A stretch of 64,000 nucleotides of DNA from Daejeonella sp. JGW-45 (GTDB taxonomy: Bacteria > Bacteroidota > Bacteroidia > Sphingobacteriales > Sphingobacteriaceae), in the NCBI RefSeq assembly GCF_029360805.1, contig NZ_JARKNC010000006.1, positions 434,581 through 498,580 on the forward strand, written 5' to 3'. The notes under the pieces are model-generated. The model did not search any database. It was not told where the DNA came from and worked only from the letters and a program-made list of their open reading frames with translations. A program made the position numbers and the translations under genes. Positions 8,326-16,474 of this stretch are shown one piece after another (within the stretch, counting starts at the first letter, position 1; every line of letters starts with the position of its first letter).

Positions 8326-8847
8326 CTATTTAAAAATACCGGAAATCTCATAGTTATTATTTCCCAGGAGGATCACGTCTTGTTTTTTTGCAATGCGATA
8401 AATGGAGTCGGGAATATAAATCAGTTCTTCGGCTGAACTGTAAAGGGCGTTTGCTGTATGATTAACGATAGTTATACCCTGCAGGTTACCCTGCTGATTT
8501 TTTCTGATCTCGATCGAGCGGGTGCGCAGTTTACTGTCAAGAGCTATGTACGTGGTCATTGTGCTATCCTGGACTATCTTGTAGCTGTCTCTCCAGGCAG
8601 CCTTATTGATATCTGATTCGGTAAAAAGACTCAATTCAGTTTCCCAGTTTGGCAAAACGTTGTCTTTGTTTTCAGACAATCCGTTTCTGCTTACGGTTTT
8701 CGCAACCCTGACGCCCGTCTGTGATAGCCGTGCTGATTCTTTTTCAAAAAAGCCCTTTAAGTCCATATATTTCTTTGCCTGCTTCGTTCCCGGCGCCTGG
8801 CAAGACGCAAAAAGAAGAAGTGCAACTAAGGTGGACTTGCTTAGCAT
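8326..8847 (-). CDS. Hypothetical lipoprotein downstream of gpmI
   Basis: 173 residues with a lipoprotein signal (MLSKSTLVALLLFASC, lipidated Cys16). The mature part alternates beta-strand-like segments (TYIALDSKLRTRSIEIRK, GITIVNHTANALYSSAEELIYIPD) and has no motif I recognise. Its ATG shares one base with the gpmI stop (TAATG), so the two are translationally coupled and co-transcribed. The coupling with a glycolytic enzyme is probably organisational. No function assigned. Confidence 0.78.
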   Translation of the reverse strand: MLSKSTLVALLLFASCQAPGTKQAKKYMDLKGFFEKESARLSQTGVRVAKTVSRNGLSENKDNVLPNWETELSLFTESDINKAAWRDSYKIVQDSTMTTYIALDSKLRTRSIEIRKNQQGNLQGITIVNHTANALYSSAEELIYIPDSIYRIAKKQDVILLGNNNYEISGIFK

Positions 8848-10370
8848 TATGATACGAGTACGGTACCCGTCATAACCTCCGGTGCAGGAATGTTCATTAA
8901 TGCGAGGATACTTGGAGCAACATCACCAAGTTTTCCGTCGGCGATATGGTGATAGTCTTTATCAATCAATATACAGGGCACCAGGTTGGTTGTATGCGCT
9001 GTGTTCGGAGATCCATCCTCATTGATCATAAAATCGGCATTGCCATGATCTGCCAGAATAATAAAGGAGTAGCCGTTTTTTATACCACACTCTACAACAT
9101 TCTGAAGGCACTGATCTACTGTCTCTACAGCCTTGACAACGGCGCTGAACACACCGGTATGCCCAACCATGTCAGGGTTGGCAAAGTTCAGGCACACAAA
9201 ATCCGGCCAGCCTGTCTTAAGCTCCTCGCAGATCGCCGTGGTGATTTCAGCAGCACTCATTTCGGGCTGAAGATCATAAGTAGCTACTTTAGGTGATTGG
9301 ATCAAGATCCGTTTCTCCTGCTCAAACGCTTTTTCCCTTCCCCCCGAGAAGAAAAAGGTTACGTGGGGGTATTTTTCAGTTTCAGCAATACGAACCTGCT
9401 TTTTGCCAAAACTTTCAAGCACCTCCCCGAGTGTATTACTCAAATCATCCTTTGTAAAAACAACATTTACATTTTGGAACGTGTCGTCATAGGATGTCAG
9501 GGTAATAAAGTGCAGCGGAAGAGGAGACATATTGTATTCCGGAAACTCCCTCTGAGTCAACGCTGCTGTAATTTCTCTTCCCCTGTCTGTGCGGAAATTA
9601 AAGCAGATAACCACATCGCCGGTCTCAATTTTACCGACAGGCACACCATCGTTATCTATCTTCACTATTGGTTCGATGAATTCATCTGTGACACCGTTGT
9701 CGTACGATTGCTGGATGCTTTCAGAAATATCATGTGTAGGCGTTCCTTCACCTTTTACGAGAAGATCGTAGGCCAGTTTTATTCTTTCCCAACGGTTATC
9801 GCGGTCCATCGCATAATACCGTCCGATTGCAGATGCTATAACACCCCCGGACTTCTGAAGATGGTCTTCGAGCTCGAGAATGAAAGGAAGTCCGGAGTTG
9901 GGATCAGTATCCCTGCCATCCATGAAAGGATGAATAAATACATTTTTAACATTGTTTTCCTTAGCTGCGCTGCAGAGGGCTTTAAGGTGGCCGATGTGGG
10001 AGTGCACCCCGCCATTGGAAAGTAAACCAATAAAATGAAGGTTTTTGCCAGACGCTTTAGCGTAGTCGAAAGCTGCTTTTAAAACAGGATGATTTACCAG
10101 TTCATTTTCCCGTACTGCTTTATTAATCCGCCCGAGATCCTGATAAACAATTCTGCCGGCTCCCAGGTTCATGTGTCCTACCTCAGAGTTTCCCATTTGA
10201 CCGGCAGGCAGGCCTACGGCCTCCCCGGATGCTTCAAGCTTTGAGTTGGGGTATGTTTTTAATAAATTGTCAAAAAATGGGGTTTCAGCAATGCTGACTG
10301 CATCAGAACTATCGTGCTTTCCATATCCCCAGCCATCTAATATAAGGAGTACCGCTTTTTTATTTTCCAC
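8847..10370 (-). CDS. gpmI: 2,3-bisphosphoglycerate-independent phosphoglycerate mutase
   Basis: Glycolytic enzyme interconverting 3- and 2-phosphoglycerate with two Mn ions. From a GTG start at 10370 the protein begins MENKKAVLLILDGWGYG, with metal ligand D12 and the phosphorylated serine S62 in GQMGNSEVGHMNLG. The second metal cluster is present near the C-terminus (ILADHGNADFM, NTAHTTNLVP), as is FMDGRDTDP. About 507 residues, normal for the family. A TTG at 10376 would add two residues, but it lies in a TAnnTTTG promoter box, so GTG is preferred. The next gene overlaps its stop by one base. Confidence 0.95.
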   Translation of the reverse strand: MENKKAVLLILDGWGYGKHDSSDAVSIAETPFFDNLLKTYPNSKLEASGEAVGLPAGQMGNSEVGHMNLGAGRIVYQDLGRINKAVRENELVNHPVLKAAFDYAKASGKNLHFIGLLSNGGVHSHIGHLKALCSAAKENNVKNVFIHPFMDGRDTDPNSGLPFILELEDHLQKSGGVIASAIGRYYAMDRDNRWERIKLAYDLLVKGEGTPTHDISESIQQSYDNGVTDEFIEPIVKIDNDGVPVGKIETGDVVICFNFRTDRGREITAALTQREFPEYNMSPLPLHFITLTSYDDTFQNVNVVFTKDDLSNTLGEVLESFGKKQVRIAETEKYPHVTFFFSGGREKAFEQEKRILIQSPKVATYDLQPEMSAAEITTAICEELKTGWPDFVCLNFANPDMVGHTGVFSAVVKAVETVDQCLQNVVECGIKNGYSFIILADHGNADFMINEDGSPNTAHTTNLVPCILIDKDYHHIADGKLGDVAPSILALMNIPAPEVMTGTVLVS

Positions 10371-10373
10371 ACG

Positions 10374-10381
10374 CAAATATA
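10374..10381 (-). promoter_or_regulatory. -7 promoter box of gpmI, possibly leaderless
   Basis: TATATTTG on the minus strand matches TAnnTTTG. Only 3 nt separate it from the GTG start codon, so the transcript would begin at or beside the start codon. Confidence 0.45.
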
Positions 10382-10449
10382 CATTTGCTGCAGCAAAATT
10401 CCAGACCTAATTACATCATGGCATGCTTTTAGCGCAATTTTATTTAGAT

Positions 10450-10851
10450 ATGGAAACAAGACTTTTACCTGTTTTAATTGTATTTCTGACTATACTGACC
10501 GCCGCAAAAACAAAACAGGCAACGGATATAGATTCGCTTGCCAGGTACTTTAGCTCAGGAGATGCTCAGAAAGTCTCGGGATATTTCTCATCGACCGTTG
10601 AACTTAACATCCTTTCGGAGGAAAACCTGTATTCTAAAGCACAGGCCGAACAGATATTGAGAGGTTTTTTTTTCAAGAACAGGCCGGTTTCTGCGAAAGT
10701 TATCCATCGTTTAACATCCAATCCAAACTATAAATTAGCTGTCTTATCGATGGTAACTGCCAAAGATAAGTTTCGCGTTTATACGTCATTGAGCAGTAAT
10801 GGGGAGAGATTTCTTATTAAAGAAATACGAATAGAGTACGATAAAGAATAA
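10450..10851 (+). CDS. DUF4783 domain protein, secreted
   Basis: 133 residues from METRLLPVL, with an N-terminal signal-like hydrophobic segment (LLPVLIVFLTILTAA). The remainder matches the NTF2-like DUF4783 family: DIDSLARYFSSGDAQKVSGYFS, VELNILSEENLYSKAQAEQILRGFF, and a C-terminal VYTSLSSNGERFLIKEIRIE. The family is typical of Bacteroidota and is commonly found beside nadC, as here (43 bp upstream). Function is unknown. An in-frame ATG nine codons upstream is a less likely start. Confidence 0.85.
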   Translation: METRLLPVLIVFLTILTAAKTKQATDIDSLARYFSSGDAQKVSGYFSSTVELNILSEENLYSKAQAEQILRGFFFKNRPVSAKVIHRLTSNPNYKLAVLSMVTAKDKFRVYTSLSSNGERFLIKEIRIEYDKE

Positions 10852-10870
10852 CAATTGCGATAAGTATTTC

Positions 10871-10878
10871 TATTTTTG
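10871..10878 (+). promoter_or_regulatory. -7 promoter box of nadC
   Basis: TATTTTTG, an exact TAnnTTTG match, lies 16 nt before the nadC ATG. It suggests that nadC has a promoter of its own despite following the DUF4783 gene closely. Confidence 0.5.
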
Positions 10879-10894
10879 TACTCAACCAATTAGA

Positions 10895-11752
10895 ATGGAT
10901 TCAGACATTACTCACCTTAAAACATTTATCCGACAGGCCCTAATAGAAGACATCGGCGACGGGGATCATACGTCACTTTCAACCATTCCCGCGGGCCAGC
11001 AGGGAGAAGCAAAACTACTGGTTAAAGACCACGGCATACTGGCCGGCGTGTCTGTAGCGCTTGAGATATTTAAGGCTGTTGACTCGGCCCTGAAGGTTGA
11101 AGTTCACATTTCTGATGGTGCCGAGGTACAGCCGGGAGACATTGCTTTTTTTGTAAAAGGGAGTGTACATTCAATTTTAGCAGCCGAGCGCCTGGTATTA
11201 AATGTTATGCAGCGTATGAGCGGCGTAGCTACAACAACCCACCGGGTCGTTAAGCTTCTTGAAGGAACTGATACGAAAGTGCTCGATACGCGAAAAACTA
11301 CACCAGGTCTCAGATACCTGGAGAAGTTGGCTGTGAAAATAGGAGGTGGGGTGAATCACAGGTTTGGTTTATATGATATGATCCTCATCAAGGACAACCA
11401 TGTCGATTATGCCGGCGGGACAGCCAAGGCTATCGAAGCCGCAAAATCGTATATTCATGCTAACGGCTTAAACATTCCAATAGAAATAGAAGTACGGAAT
11501 ATCAGCGAATTGAATGAAGTTATAAACAGCAGTGGTGTTGACCGCATTCTGCTTGACAATTTTGCTTTTGATCAATTAAAGGAAGCCGTTGCTGTGATAA
11601 ACAAACGGTTTATTACGGAGGCTTCTGGTGGCATAACGGAGGACAATGTCCTGGAATATGCACAATGTGGAGTTGATTACGTGTCGATGGGTGCATTAAC
11701 CCACTCCGTTAAAAGCCTAGATATGAGTTTAAAGGCTGTTGAGAGCAATTAA
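10895..11752 (+). CDS. nadC: Nicotinate-nucleotide pyrophosphorylase (quinolinate phosphoribosyltransferase)
   Basis: NAD de novo synthesis: converts quinolinate and PRPP to nicotinate mononucleotide, CO2 and pyrophosphate. 285 residues. The N-terminal alpha/beta sandwich carries EDIGDGDHTS. The barrel holds the PRPP/quinolinate-binding motifs LDTRKTTPGLRYLEK, GGGVNHRFGLYDMILIKDNH, IEIEVRN, ILLDNF and the phosphate-binding ASGGI and VDYVSMGALTHS. All key basic residues appear intact. It lies in a co-directional run with DUF4783, plsY and the M48 protease. Confidence 0.96.
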   Translation: MDSDITHLKTFIRQALIEDIGDGDHTSLSTIPAGQQGEAKLLVKDHGILAGVSVALEIFKAVDSALKVEVHISDGAEVQPGDIAFFVKGSVHSILAAERLVLNVMQRMSGVATTTHRVVKLLEGTDTKVLDTRKTTPGLRYLEKLAVKIGGGVNHRFGLYDMILIKDNHVDYAGGTAKAIEAAKSYIHANGLNIPIEIEVRNISELNEVINSSGVDRILLDNFAFDQLKEAVAVINKRFITEASGGITEDNVLEYAQCGVDYVSMGALTHSVKSLDMSLKAVESN

Positions 11753-11804
11753 ATTGATAAATCTTATCCTATACACCTTTTTGAATTAGTATAATTGTAC
11801 CTGA

Positions 11805-12446
11805 ATGATATCTATATACTCGGTCTCAGCTCTTATACTTGCCTACTTATTTGGCTCAATACCTACGGCAGTATGGATCGGTCAGGCCTTTTATGGGATT
11901 GATGTGCGGGAATATGGCAGCGGCAATGCTGGTGCCACGAATACCTTCCGGGTACTTGGCAAAAAAGCAGGAATAGCAGTCATGCTGCTGGATATTTTTA
12001 AGGGGTATACTGCCACAAATCTTGCATATCTTATTGGCCTTTCGGTTACGGGACCGCAAAATTCGGTTCAGTTCGTAAACTATCAACTGGCCTTGGGTAT
12101 CACGGCTGTAATGGGACACTTATTTCCCGTATTTGCAGGTTTCAGAGGAGGAAAGGGTATTGCTACATTATTTGGAATGATATTAGCAGTACAGCCGCAG
12201 GCAGCGATGCTTTGCGTTCTTACCTTTGTTATTGTATTGTTGATAACCAAATATGTATCACTTAGTTCGATCCTTGCCGGATTCAGTTTTCCGCTAAGTA
12301 TCATATTTATATTCCAGTCTCCAATACGCTCAGTATTATTATATGGGATGAGCATTTGCGTACTCATTCTGGTAACACATCAAAAAAACATTGAACGTCT
12401 GATCAAAGGTAGGGAATCCAAAGTAAATCTGTTTAAAAGGAAATAA
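11805..12446 (+). CDS. plsY: Glycerol-3-phosphate acyltransferase PlsY
   Basis: Integral membrane enzyme that transfers an acyl group from acyl phosphate to glycerol-3-phosphate, the first step of phospholipid synthesis. 213 residues with five predicted membrane helices. The three cytoplasmic loop motifs are present: GSIPTAVWIG, the phosphate loop GSGNAGATNTFRVLGKKAG, and FRGGKGIATLFG. It lies 52 bp after nadC, and the M48 peptidase gene follows after 29 bp. Length is typical. Confidence 0.96.
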   Translation: MISIYSVSALILAYLFGSIPTAVWIGQAFYGIDVREYGSGNAGATNTFRVLGKKAGIAVMLLDIFKGYTATNLAYLIGLSVTGPQNSVQFVNYQLALGITAVMGHLFPVFAGFRGGKGIATLFGMILAVQPQAAMLCVLTFVIVLLITKYVSLSSILAGFSFPLSIIFIFQSPIRSVLLYGMSICVLILVTHQKNIERLIKGRESKVNLFKRK

Positions 12447-12475
12447 AATTAACCAAGCTTATTTAAAACAGAATT

Positions 12476-13297
12476 ATGAAAAGATTACAATTATTTAGCG
12501 TTGTCGCTATTAGCACAGCGTTATTATCATGTTCACAAGTTCCCCTCACGGGACGAAGCCAGCTAAGCCTGGTAGACGATGCTGTTCTCCGGGAACAAGC
12601 CAATCAAGCATATCAGCAATTTCTTTCTGACCCATCCACAAGAGTAATATCCAGCGGTACAGACGCACAAAGGGTAAGAACAGTGGGTAATAAACTAGCC
12701 AGTGCGATCAACCGCTACATGCAGGCTAATGGCTATGGAGATAAATACAATTATAATTATCAGTTCACTTTAGTGGACAGTAAAGAAATTAATGCATGGT
12801 GCATGCCCGGTGGTAAAGTTGCGGTATATGCCGGTATTCTGCCGGTTACTCAGAATGATGCAGGTTTGGCTACGGTGATGGGTCATGAGATTGCTCACGC
12901 TATCGCTCAGCATGCCGCAGAGCGATACTCTCAAATGACCCTGGCGCAGGGTGGCGGTGCTATCGTCGGAGCAGCGGTAGGGGGCAGGTCCGAAGGTACA
13001 CAGCAGATAGTCGGACAATTGTATGGTCTTGGCGGACAGCTCGCACTTTTAAAATATTCACGTAACCAGGAAAGCGAAGCAGACCGGTTGGGATTGATAT
13101 TTATGGCGATGGCAGGTTATAATCCAGATAATGCCGTGGCGTTCTGGCAGCGAATGGCAGCTGCGAAGGAAGGCAACGGTGCACCTCCCGAATTCCTTAG
13201 TTCTCACCCAAGTGATGCAACCCGGATTGCCGCTATTCAAAATCTGCTTCCTGAAGCGAGACAGTTTTATAAAGGCGGCCGAACAGCTGCTAACTAA
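12476..13297 (+). CDS. M48-family zinc metalloprotease lipoprotein (LoiP/BepA-like)
   Basis: 273 residues, lipoprotein signal with lipidated Cys19 (ALLSC), then PLTGRSQL as in LoiP-type proteases. The zinc site HEIAH is at 137-141, with third ligand E199 in NQESEAD. INAWCMPGGKVAVYAG (105-120) is the conserved edge strand. A glycine-rich segment lies at 159-175. It probably performs quality control of envelope proteins. It is last in the nadC-plsY run and ends at a strong terminator. Confidence 0.92.
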   Translation: MKRLQLFSVVAISTALLSCSQVPLTGRSQLSLVDDAVLREQANQAYQQFLSDPSTRVISSGTDAQRVRTVGNKLASAINRYMQANGYGDKYNYNYQFTLVDSKEINAWCMPGGKVAVYAGILPVTQNDAGLATVMGHEIAHAIAQHAAERYSQMTLAQGGGAIVGAAVGGRSEGTQQIVGQLYGLGGQLALLKYSRNQESEADRLGLIFMAMAGYNPDNAVAFWQRMAAAKEGNGAPPEFLSSHPSDATRIAAIQNLLPEARQFYKGGRTAAN

Positions 13298-13311
13298 GAA
13301 CTAAGTAAAAG

Positions 13312-13333
13312 CCCGGTCAATCCGGGTTTTTTT
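13312..13333 (+). terminator. Rho-independent terminator shared with the end of pabB
   Basis: CCCGG-TCAAT-CCGGG followed by TTTTTTT. It terminates the M48 gene. The loop contains the stop codon of the convergent pabB, so the last codons of pabB form part of the hairpin. Confidence 0.8.
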
Positions 13334-14603
13334 GTTTCAGCACTTCCAGGATGGCTTTAGCCTTAAGTACACACTCGTTATACTCGTGTTCCGGATCAGA
13401 ATCGAGAGTAATGGCGCTTCCGGTCTGGAAGGAAAGGTAGTTGTTCTCCTGGTTATACAGTAAGGTACGGATCACAACATTGAAGTCGAAATCGCCGTTC
13501 GGGGCGAAGTAACCCATGGCACCTGAATATACTCCCCTTTTTGTTCTTTCATATTGCTCAGCCAGGTCCATCGCGCGTACTTTTGGGGCGCCGGTCATTG
13601 ATCCCATGGGAAAGGTATTGGCGATGATTTCAGCATTGGATAAACCTTCAGCTTTTTCGCATGTTACCGTTGATATTAACTGGTGAACCTGAGTAAAGCT
13701 GTAAATGCCGAACAGCTCTTCCACTTTCACAGAGCCTGGCTTAGCACTCTTTGTCAGATCGTTCCTTACAATATCCACGATCATCACATTTTCTGCCAGT
13801 TCTTTTTCATCGGTTTGAAGATTCCTTTTCTGATTATCGTCCTTTCTCTTGTCGGGATCCCTGGCAGATGTTCCCTTTATTGGCTGGGAGATCAGCTTTT
13901 GCCCCCGCCGGCTTAAAAAACGTTCCGGCGTAGCAGACATGATAAACCGGTTGCCGGTTTTCATATAACCGGAAAATGGAGTCGGCGAAATTTTATTTAA
14001 CCTGATAAAGGTATCCAGGGGGTTTATTTCAGCATTTTCGGCGTAGAACTCCTGACAGAAATTGATTTCATAGATATCCCCGCGCTGTATATGACGCTTG
14101 ATGTCATTGACAGCCTCGACGTATTCGGACCTGGTAAAACGCGATTGTATGCCCGTAACGGGCTTATTGCTTCTATCGGCAACGTTCAACCTATTTATAG
14201 CATGCCACGTACTTAACGGATCGCTGCTGCTGATCTCAACCTCGGTCCCCTTTATAAGGACTGTGTGGCGCGGAATAAAAAAGCAGAGATCAGGGAAGCC
14301 AAGATGATCGCTGTTTCCCGAGCTCAGATCCTCAAGTTCATTTTTTAGGTCATAAGCCAGGTAGCCTGGGATCAGGGTGTCTGTTTCATATAAAAAGCGA
14401 TCGAGCTTTTCAAATGATCCGGCCCCGGCCGAACTTAATTTTCGGACTGCCCCCGCTGCGATAAATGTATCAAAGGCGGTATAGGGATCTGCATATTTGT
14501 TTGAATCAAAATAGCAGGCATCGTCAAAAGTATTGGCCCATTGCAGGGCTTTTAATTTGAAAGTATCCGGTTCGGGAGCGACAAAAACTTTTGAAGCAGG
14601 CAC
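13317..14603 (-). CDS. pabB: Aminodeoxychorismate synthase component I
   Basis: Chorismate-binding enzyme for p-aminobenzoate (folate) synthesis, 428 residues. The motif PIKGT at 241-245 carries the lysine that marks PabB; anthranilate synthases usually have PIAGT. Other family motifs are ENVMIVDIVRND (271-282), FPMGSMTGAPK (331-341) and GVYSGAMGYF (357-366). The N-terminal region (1-150) is shorter than in E. coli PabB. It needs a glutaminase partner (PabA) not present here. The class IV aminotransferase at 25417 could supply the lyase step, but it is far away. It lies 26 bp downstream of purA, same direction. Confidence 0.87.
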   Translation of the reverse strand: MPASKVFVAPEPDTFKLKALQWANTFDDACYFDSNKYADPYTAFDTFIAAGAVRKLSSAGAGSFEKLDRFLYETDTLIPGYLAYDLKNELEDLSSGNSDHLGFPDLCFFIPRHTVLIKGTEVEISSSDPLSTWHAINRLNVADRSNKPVTGIQSRFTRSEYVEAVNDIKRHIQRGDIYEINFCQEFYAENAEINPLDTFIRLNKISPTPFSGYMKTGNRFIMSATPERFLSRRGQKLISQPIKGTSARDPDKRKDDNQKRNLQTDEKELAENVMIVDIVRNDLTKSAKPGSVKVEELFGIYSFTQVHQLISTVTCEKAEGLSNAEIIANTFPMGSMTGAPKVRAMDLAEQYERTKRGVYSGAMGYFAPNGDFDFNVVIRTLLYNQENNYLSFQTGSAITLDSDPEHEYNECVLKAKAILEVLKQKNPD

Positions 14604-14629
14604 TTTGATCTAGATAATCATACTCCGTT

Positions 14630-15904
14630 TCAGCTAAGAATAAGCGTTTGCTCACGGTCAGGCCCTACTGAGAGATACTTTACCGGTACTTCTAAGTGTT
14701 TTTCCAAAAACGTTATGTAGGAACTCAGCTTCGCAGGTATTTCGCTCACTTTTCTTATTCCGGTCAAATCTTCCGCCCAGCCCGGGATGGCTTCGAGTAT
14801 CGGTTCTGCTGTTACGGCATGGATATCGTATGGCATATAGTCAATGATGTCGCCGTTGTACTTATAGCTGGTGCAGGCATAGATGGTGTCAAACCCGCTT
14901 AGGACATCGGCTTTGGTCATTACCAGTTCGGTAACACCATTGAGCATGATCGCATACTTCATAGCAGGCAGGTCAATCCATCCGCAACGGCGCGGGCGAC
15001 CGGTTGTTGCGCCGAACTCCCGGCCTACCTGGCGTAATTGTTCGCCTGTTTCGTTTTCAAGCTCGGTTGGAAAAGGACCGCTTCCTACACGTGTACAATA
15101 GGCCTTGAATATCCCAATTACATTTCCAATATTTTTAGGAGCTACGCCAAGTCCGGTGCATGCGCCGGCAGAAGTGGTGTTTGACGAGGTCACGAACGGA
15201 TATGAACCAAAGTCGATATCCAGCATAGTTCCCTGGGCCCCCTCAGCGAGAACCTTTTTGCCTTCCTTAAGATACTGATTAACAAAATGCTCGCTGTCAA
15301 CCTGCGGGATGCTTTTTAACAATTCGATTGCTTCAAAGAAAGCCGCTTCTTTTTCAGAGAAATCAGGGATCTCTCCGTAATGGGAAAGTATTGAACGATG
15401 CTTGTTCACAAGCTTATTGTAACGGTCACGAAAATCTGTGAGCATAGTGTCGCCCACACGAAGGCCATTACGTCCGGTCTTGTCCATGTAGGTTGGGCCG
15501 ATTCCCTTAAGGGTCGAACCGATCTTGTCGGCTCCCATATTGGTTTCGGAAGCCGCGTCAAGTAGCTGATGTGTAGGCAGGATCAGATGTGCCTTTCTGG
15601 CTATTACAAGCTTCTTTTGTGCCACCGGATCAAATCCGTTTTTCTTTAAGTTATCGAGCTCCCTTTTTAAAATAATCGGATCAATAACAACGCCGTTCCC
15701 GATCAGGTTCATCGCATTATCATTAAATATACCTGAAGGAATGGTGTTCAGCACATATTTTTGATTGTTGAACTCAAGTGTGTGCCCTGCATTCGGGCCG
15801 CCCTGGAAACGTGCGATCAAATCATATTGCGGACATAAAACATCAACAATTTTTCCTTTTCCTTCGTCGCCCCATTGGAGGCCTAGTAATACATCGATTG
15901 TCAT
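14630..15904 (-). CDS. purA: Adenylosuccinate synthetase
   Basis: Catalyses GTP-dependent formation of adenylosuccinate from IMP and aspartate, committing to AMP. The N-terminal GTP-binding loop QWGDEGKGK is at residues 10-18. NAGHT, the IMP-binding GPTYMDKTGRNGLRVGD and the GRPRRCGWIDLPAMKYA segments follow. 424 residues, normal. It follows the Fur gene by 36 bp in the same direction; RSH-fur-purA order recurs in Bacteroidota. Confidence 0.96.
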   Translation of the reverse strand: MTIDVLLGLQWGDEGKGKIVDVLCPQYDLIARFQGGPNAGHTLEFNNQKYVLNTIPSGIFNDNAMNLIGNGVVIDPIILKRELDNLKKNGFDPVAQKKLVIARKAHLILPTHQLLDAASETNMGADKIGSTLKGIGPTYMDKTGRNGLRVGDTMLTDFRDRYNKLVNKHRSILSHYGEIPDFSEKEAAFFEAIELLKSIPQVDSEHFVNQYLKEGKKVLAEGAQGTMLDIDFGSYPFVTSSNTTSAGACTGLGVAPKNIGNVIGIFKAYCTRVGSGPFPTELENETGEQLRQVGREFGATTGRPRRCGWIDLPAMKYAIMLNGVTELVMTKADVLSGFDTIYACTSYKYNGDIIDYMPYDIHAVTAEPILEAIPGWAEDLTGIRKVSEIPAKLSSYITFLEKHLEVPVKYLSVGPDREQTLILS

Positions 15905-15940
15905 TAGTTAAATTAAGGGAGTATGGGTATGGTATGAAGA

Positions 15941-16417
15941 TTAATTTTTATTGGAATATGATTCGCAATGACCTGCTTTGAGCCGGTCGCAATTGCCATA
16001 GAGATTTAAGGAGTGGTGTTTTATATCAAACTTTAATATCTCACCCATCATACTTTGAATTTGCTGTATCCGGGGATCACAAAATTCTACAACCTTTCCG
16101 CAGTCAATGCAGATAATATGATCATGCTGTTTATAGCCGTATGATTTCTCGAACTGCGCCATATTCTTGCCAAACTGGTGTTTAGTAACCAGGTCGCAGG
16201 CCACGAGCAGTTCAAGCGTATTATAAACCGTGGCCCGGCTAACACGGTATTTTTTATTTTTCATGTGGATATAAAGGGATTCCACATCGAAATGATCATT
16301 TCGTGAATAGATCTCCTCCAGAATGGCGTAGCGCTCAGGTGTTTTCCTGAGACTTTTATTTTCCAGATAAGCTTCAAAAATTTTAATTACCAGTGCAATA
16401 GTATCTTGTCCGGCCAT
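15941..16417 (-). CDS. Fur-family metal-responsive repressor
   Basis: 158 residues. The N-terminal winged helix covers about 1-90 ([36 protein letters not shown]). The C-terminal metal and dimer domain has [14 protein letters not shown]. It has two cysteine pairs, CIDC and a later pair spaced seven residues apart ([10 protein letters not shown]), consistent with a structural zinc site. Whether the metal sensed is iron, zinc or peroxide-oxidised iron cannot be told from this. It sits between RSH and purA. Confidence 0.92.
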   Translation of the reverse strand: MAGQDTIALVIKIFEAYLENKSLRKTPERYAILEEIYSRNDHFDVESLYIHMKNKKYRVSRATVYNTLELLVACDLVTKHQFGKNMAQFEKSYGYKQHDHIICIDCGKVVEFCDPRIQQIQSMMGEILKFDIKHHSLNLYGNCDRLKAGHCESYSNKN

Positions 16418-16436
16418 AGTGTGATTAAATGACCCG

Positions 16437-16444
16437 CAAATTTA
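16437..16444 (-). promoter_or_regulatory. -7 promoter box of the fur gene
   Basis: TAAATTTG (minus strand), an exact TAnnTTTG match, 19 nt before the ATG at 16417. It gives the fur-purA pair a promoter separate from the RSH gene. Confidence 0.5.
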
Positions 16445-16474
16445 TCCAAAAAATTATGAATATCCTTATTTAAT

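Noticed and set aside
9297..10025. 242-codon plus-strand frame opposite gpmI
   Set aside because: gpmI is intact with all catalytic residues. The opposite frame is cysteine- and histidine-rich in the way shadow frames are.
13317..14603. Anthranilate synthase TrpE
   Set aside because: The motif is PIKGT with lysine, the PabB hallmark, and no trp genes are adjacent.
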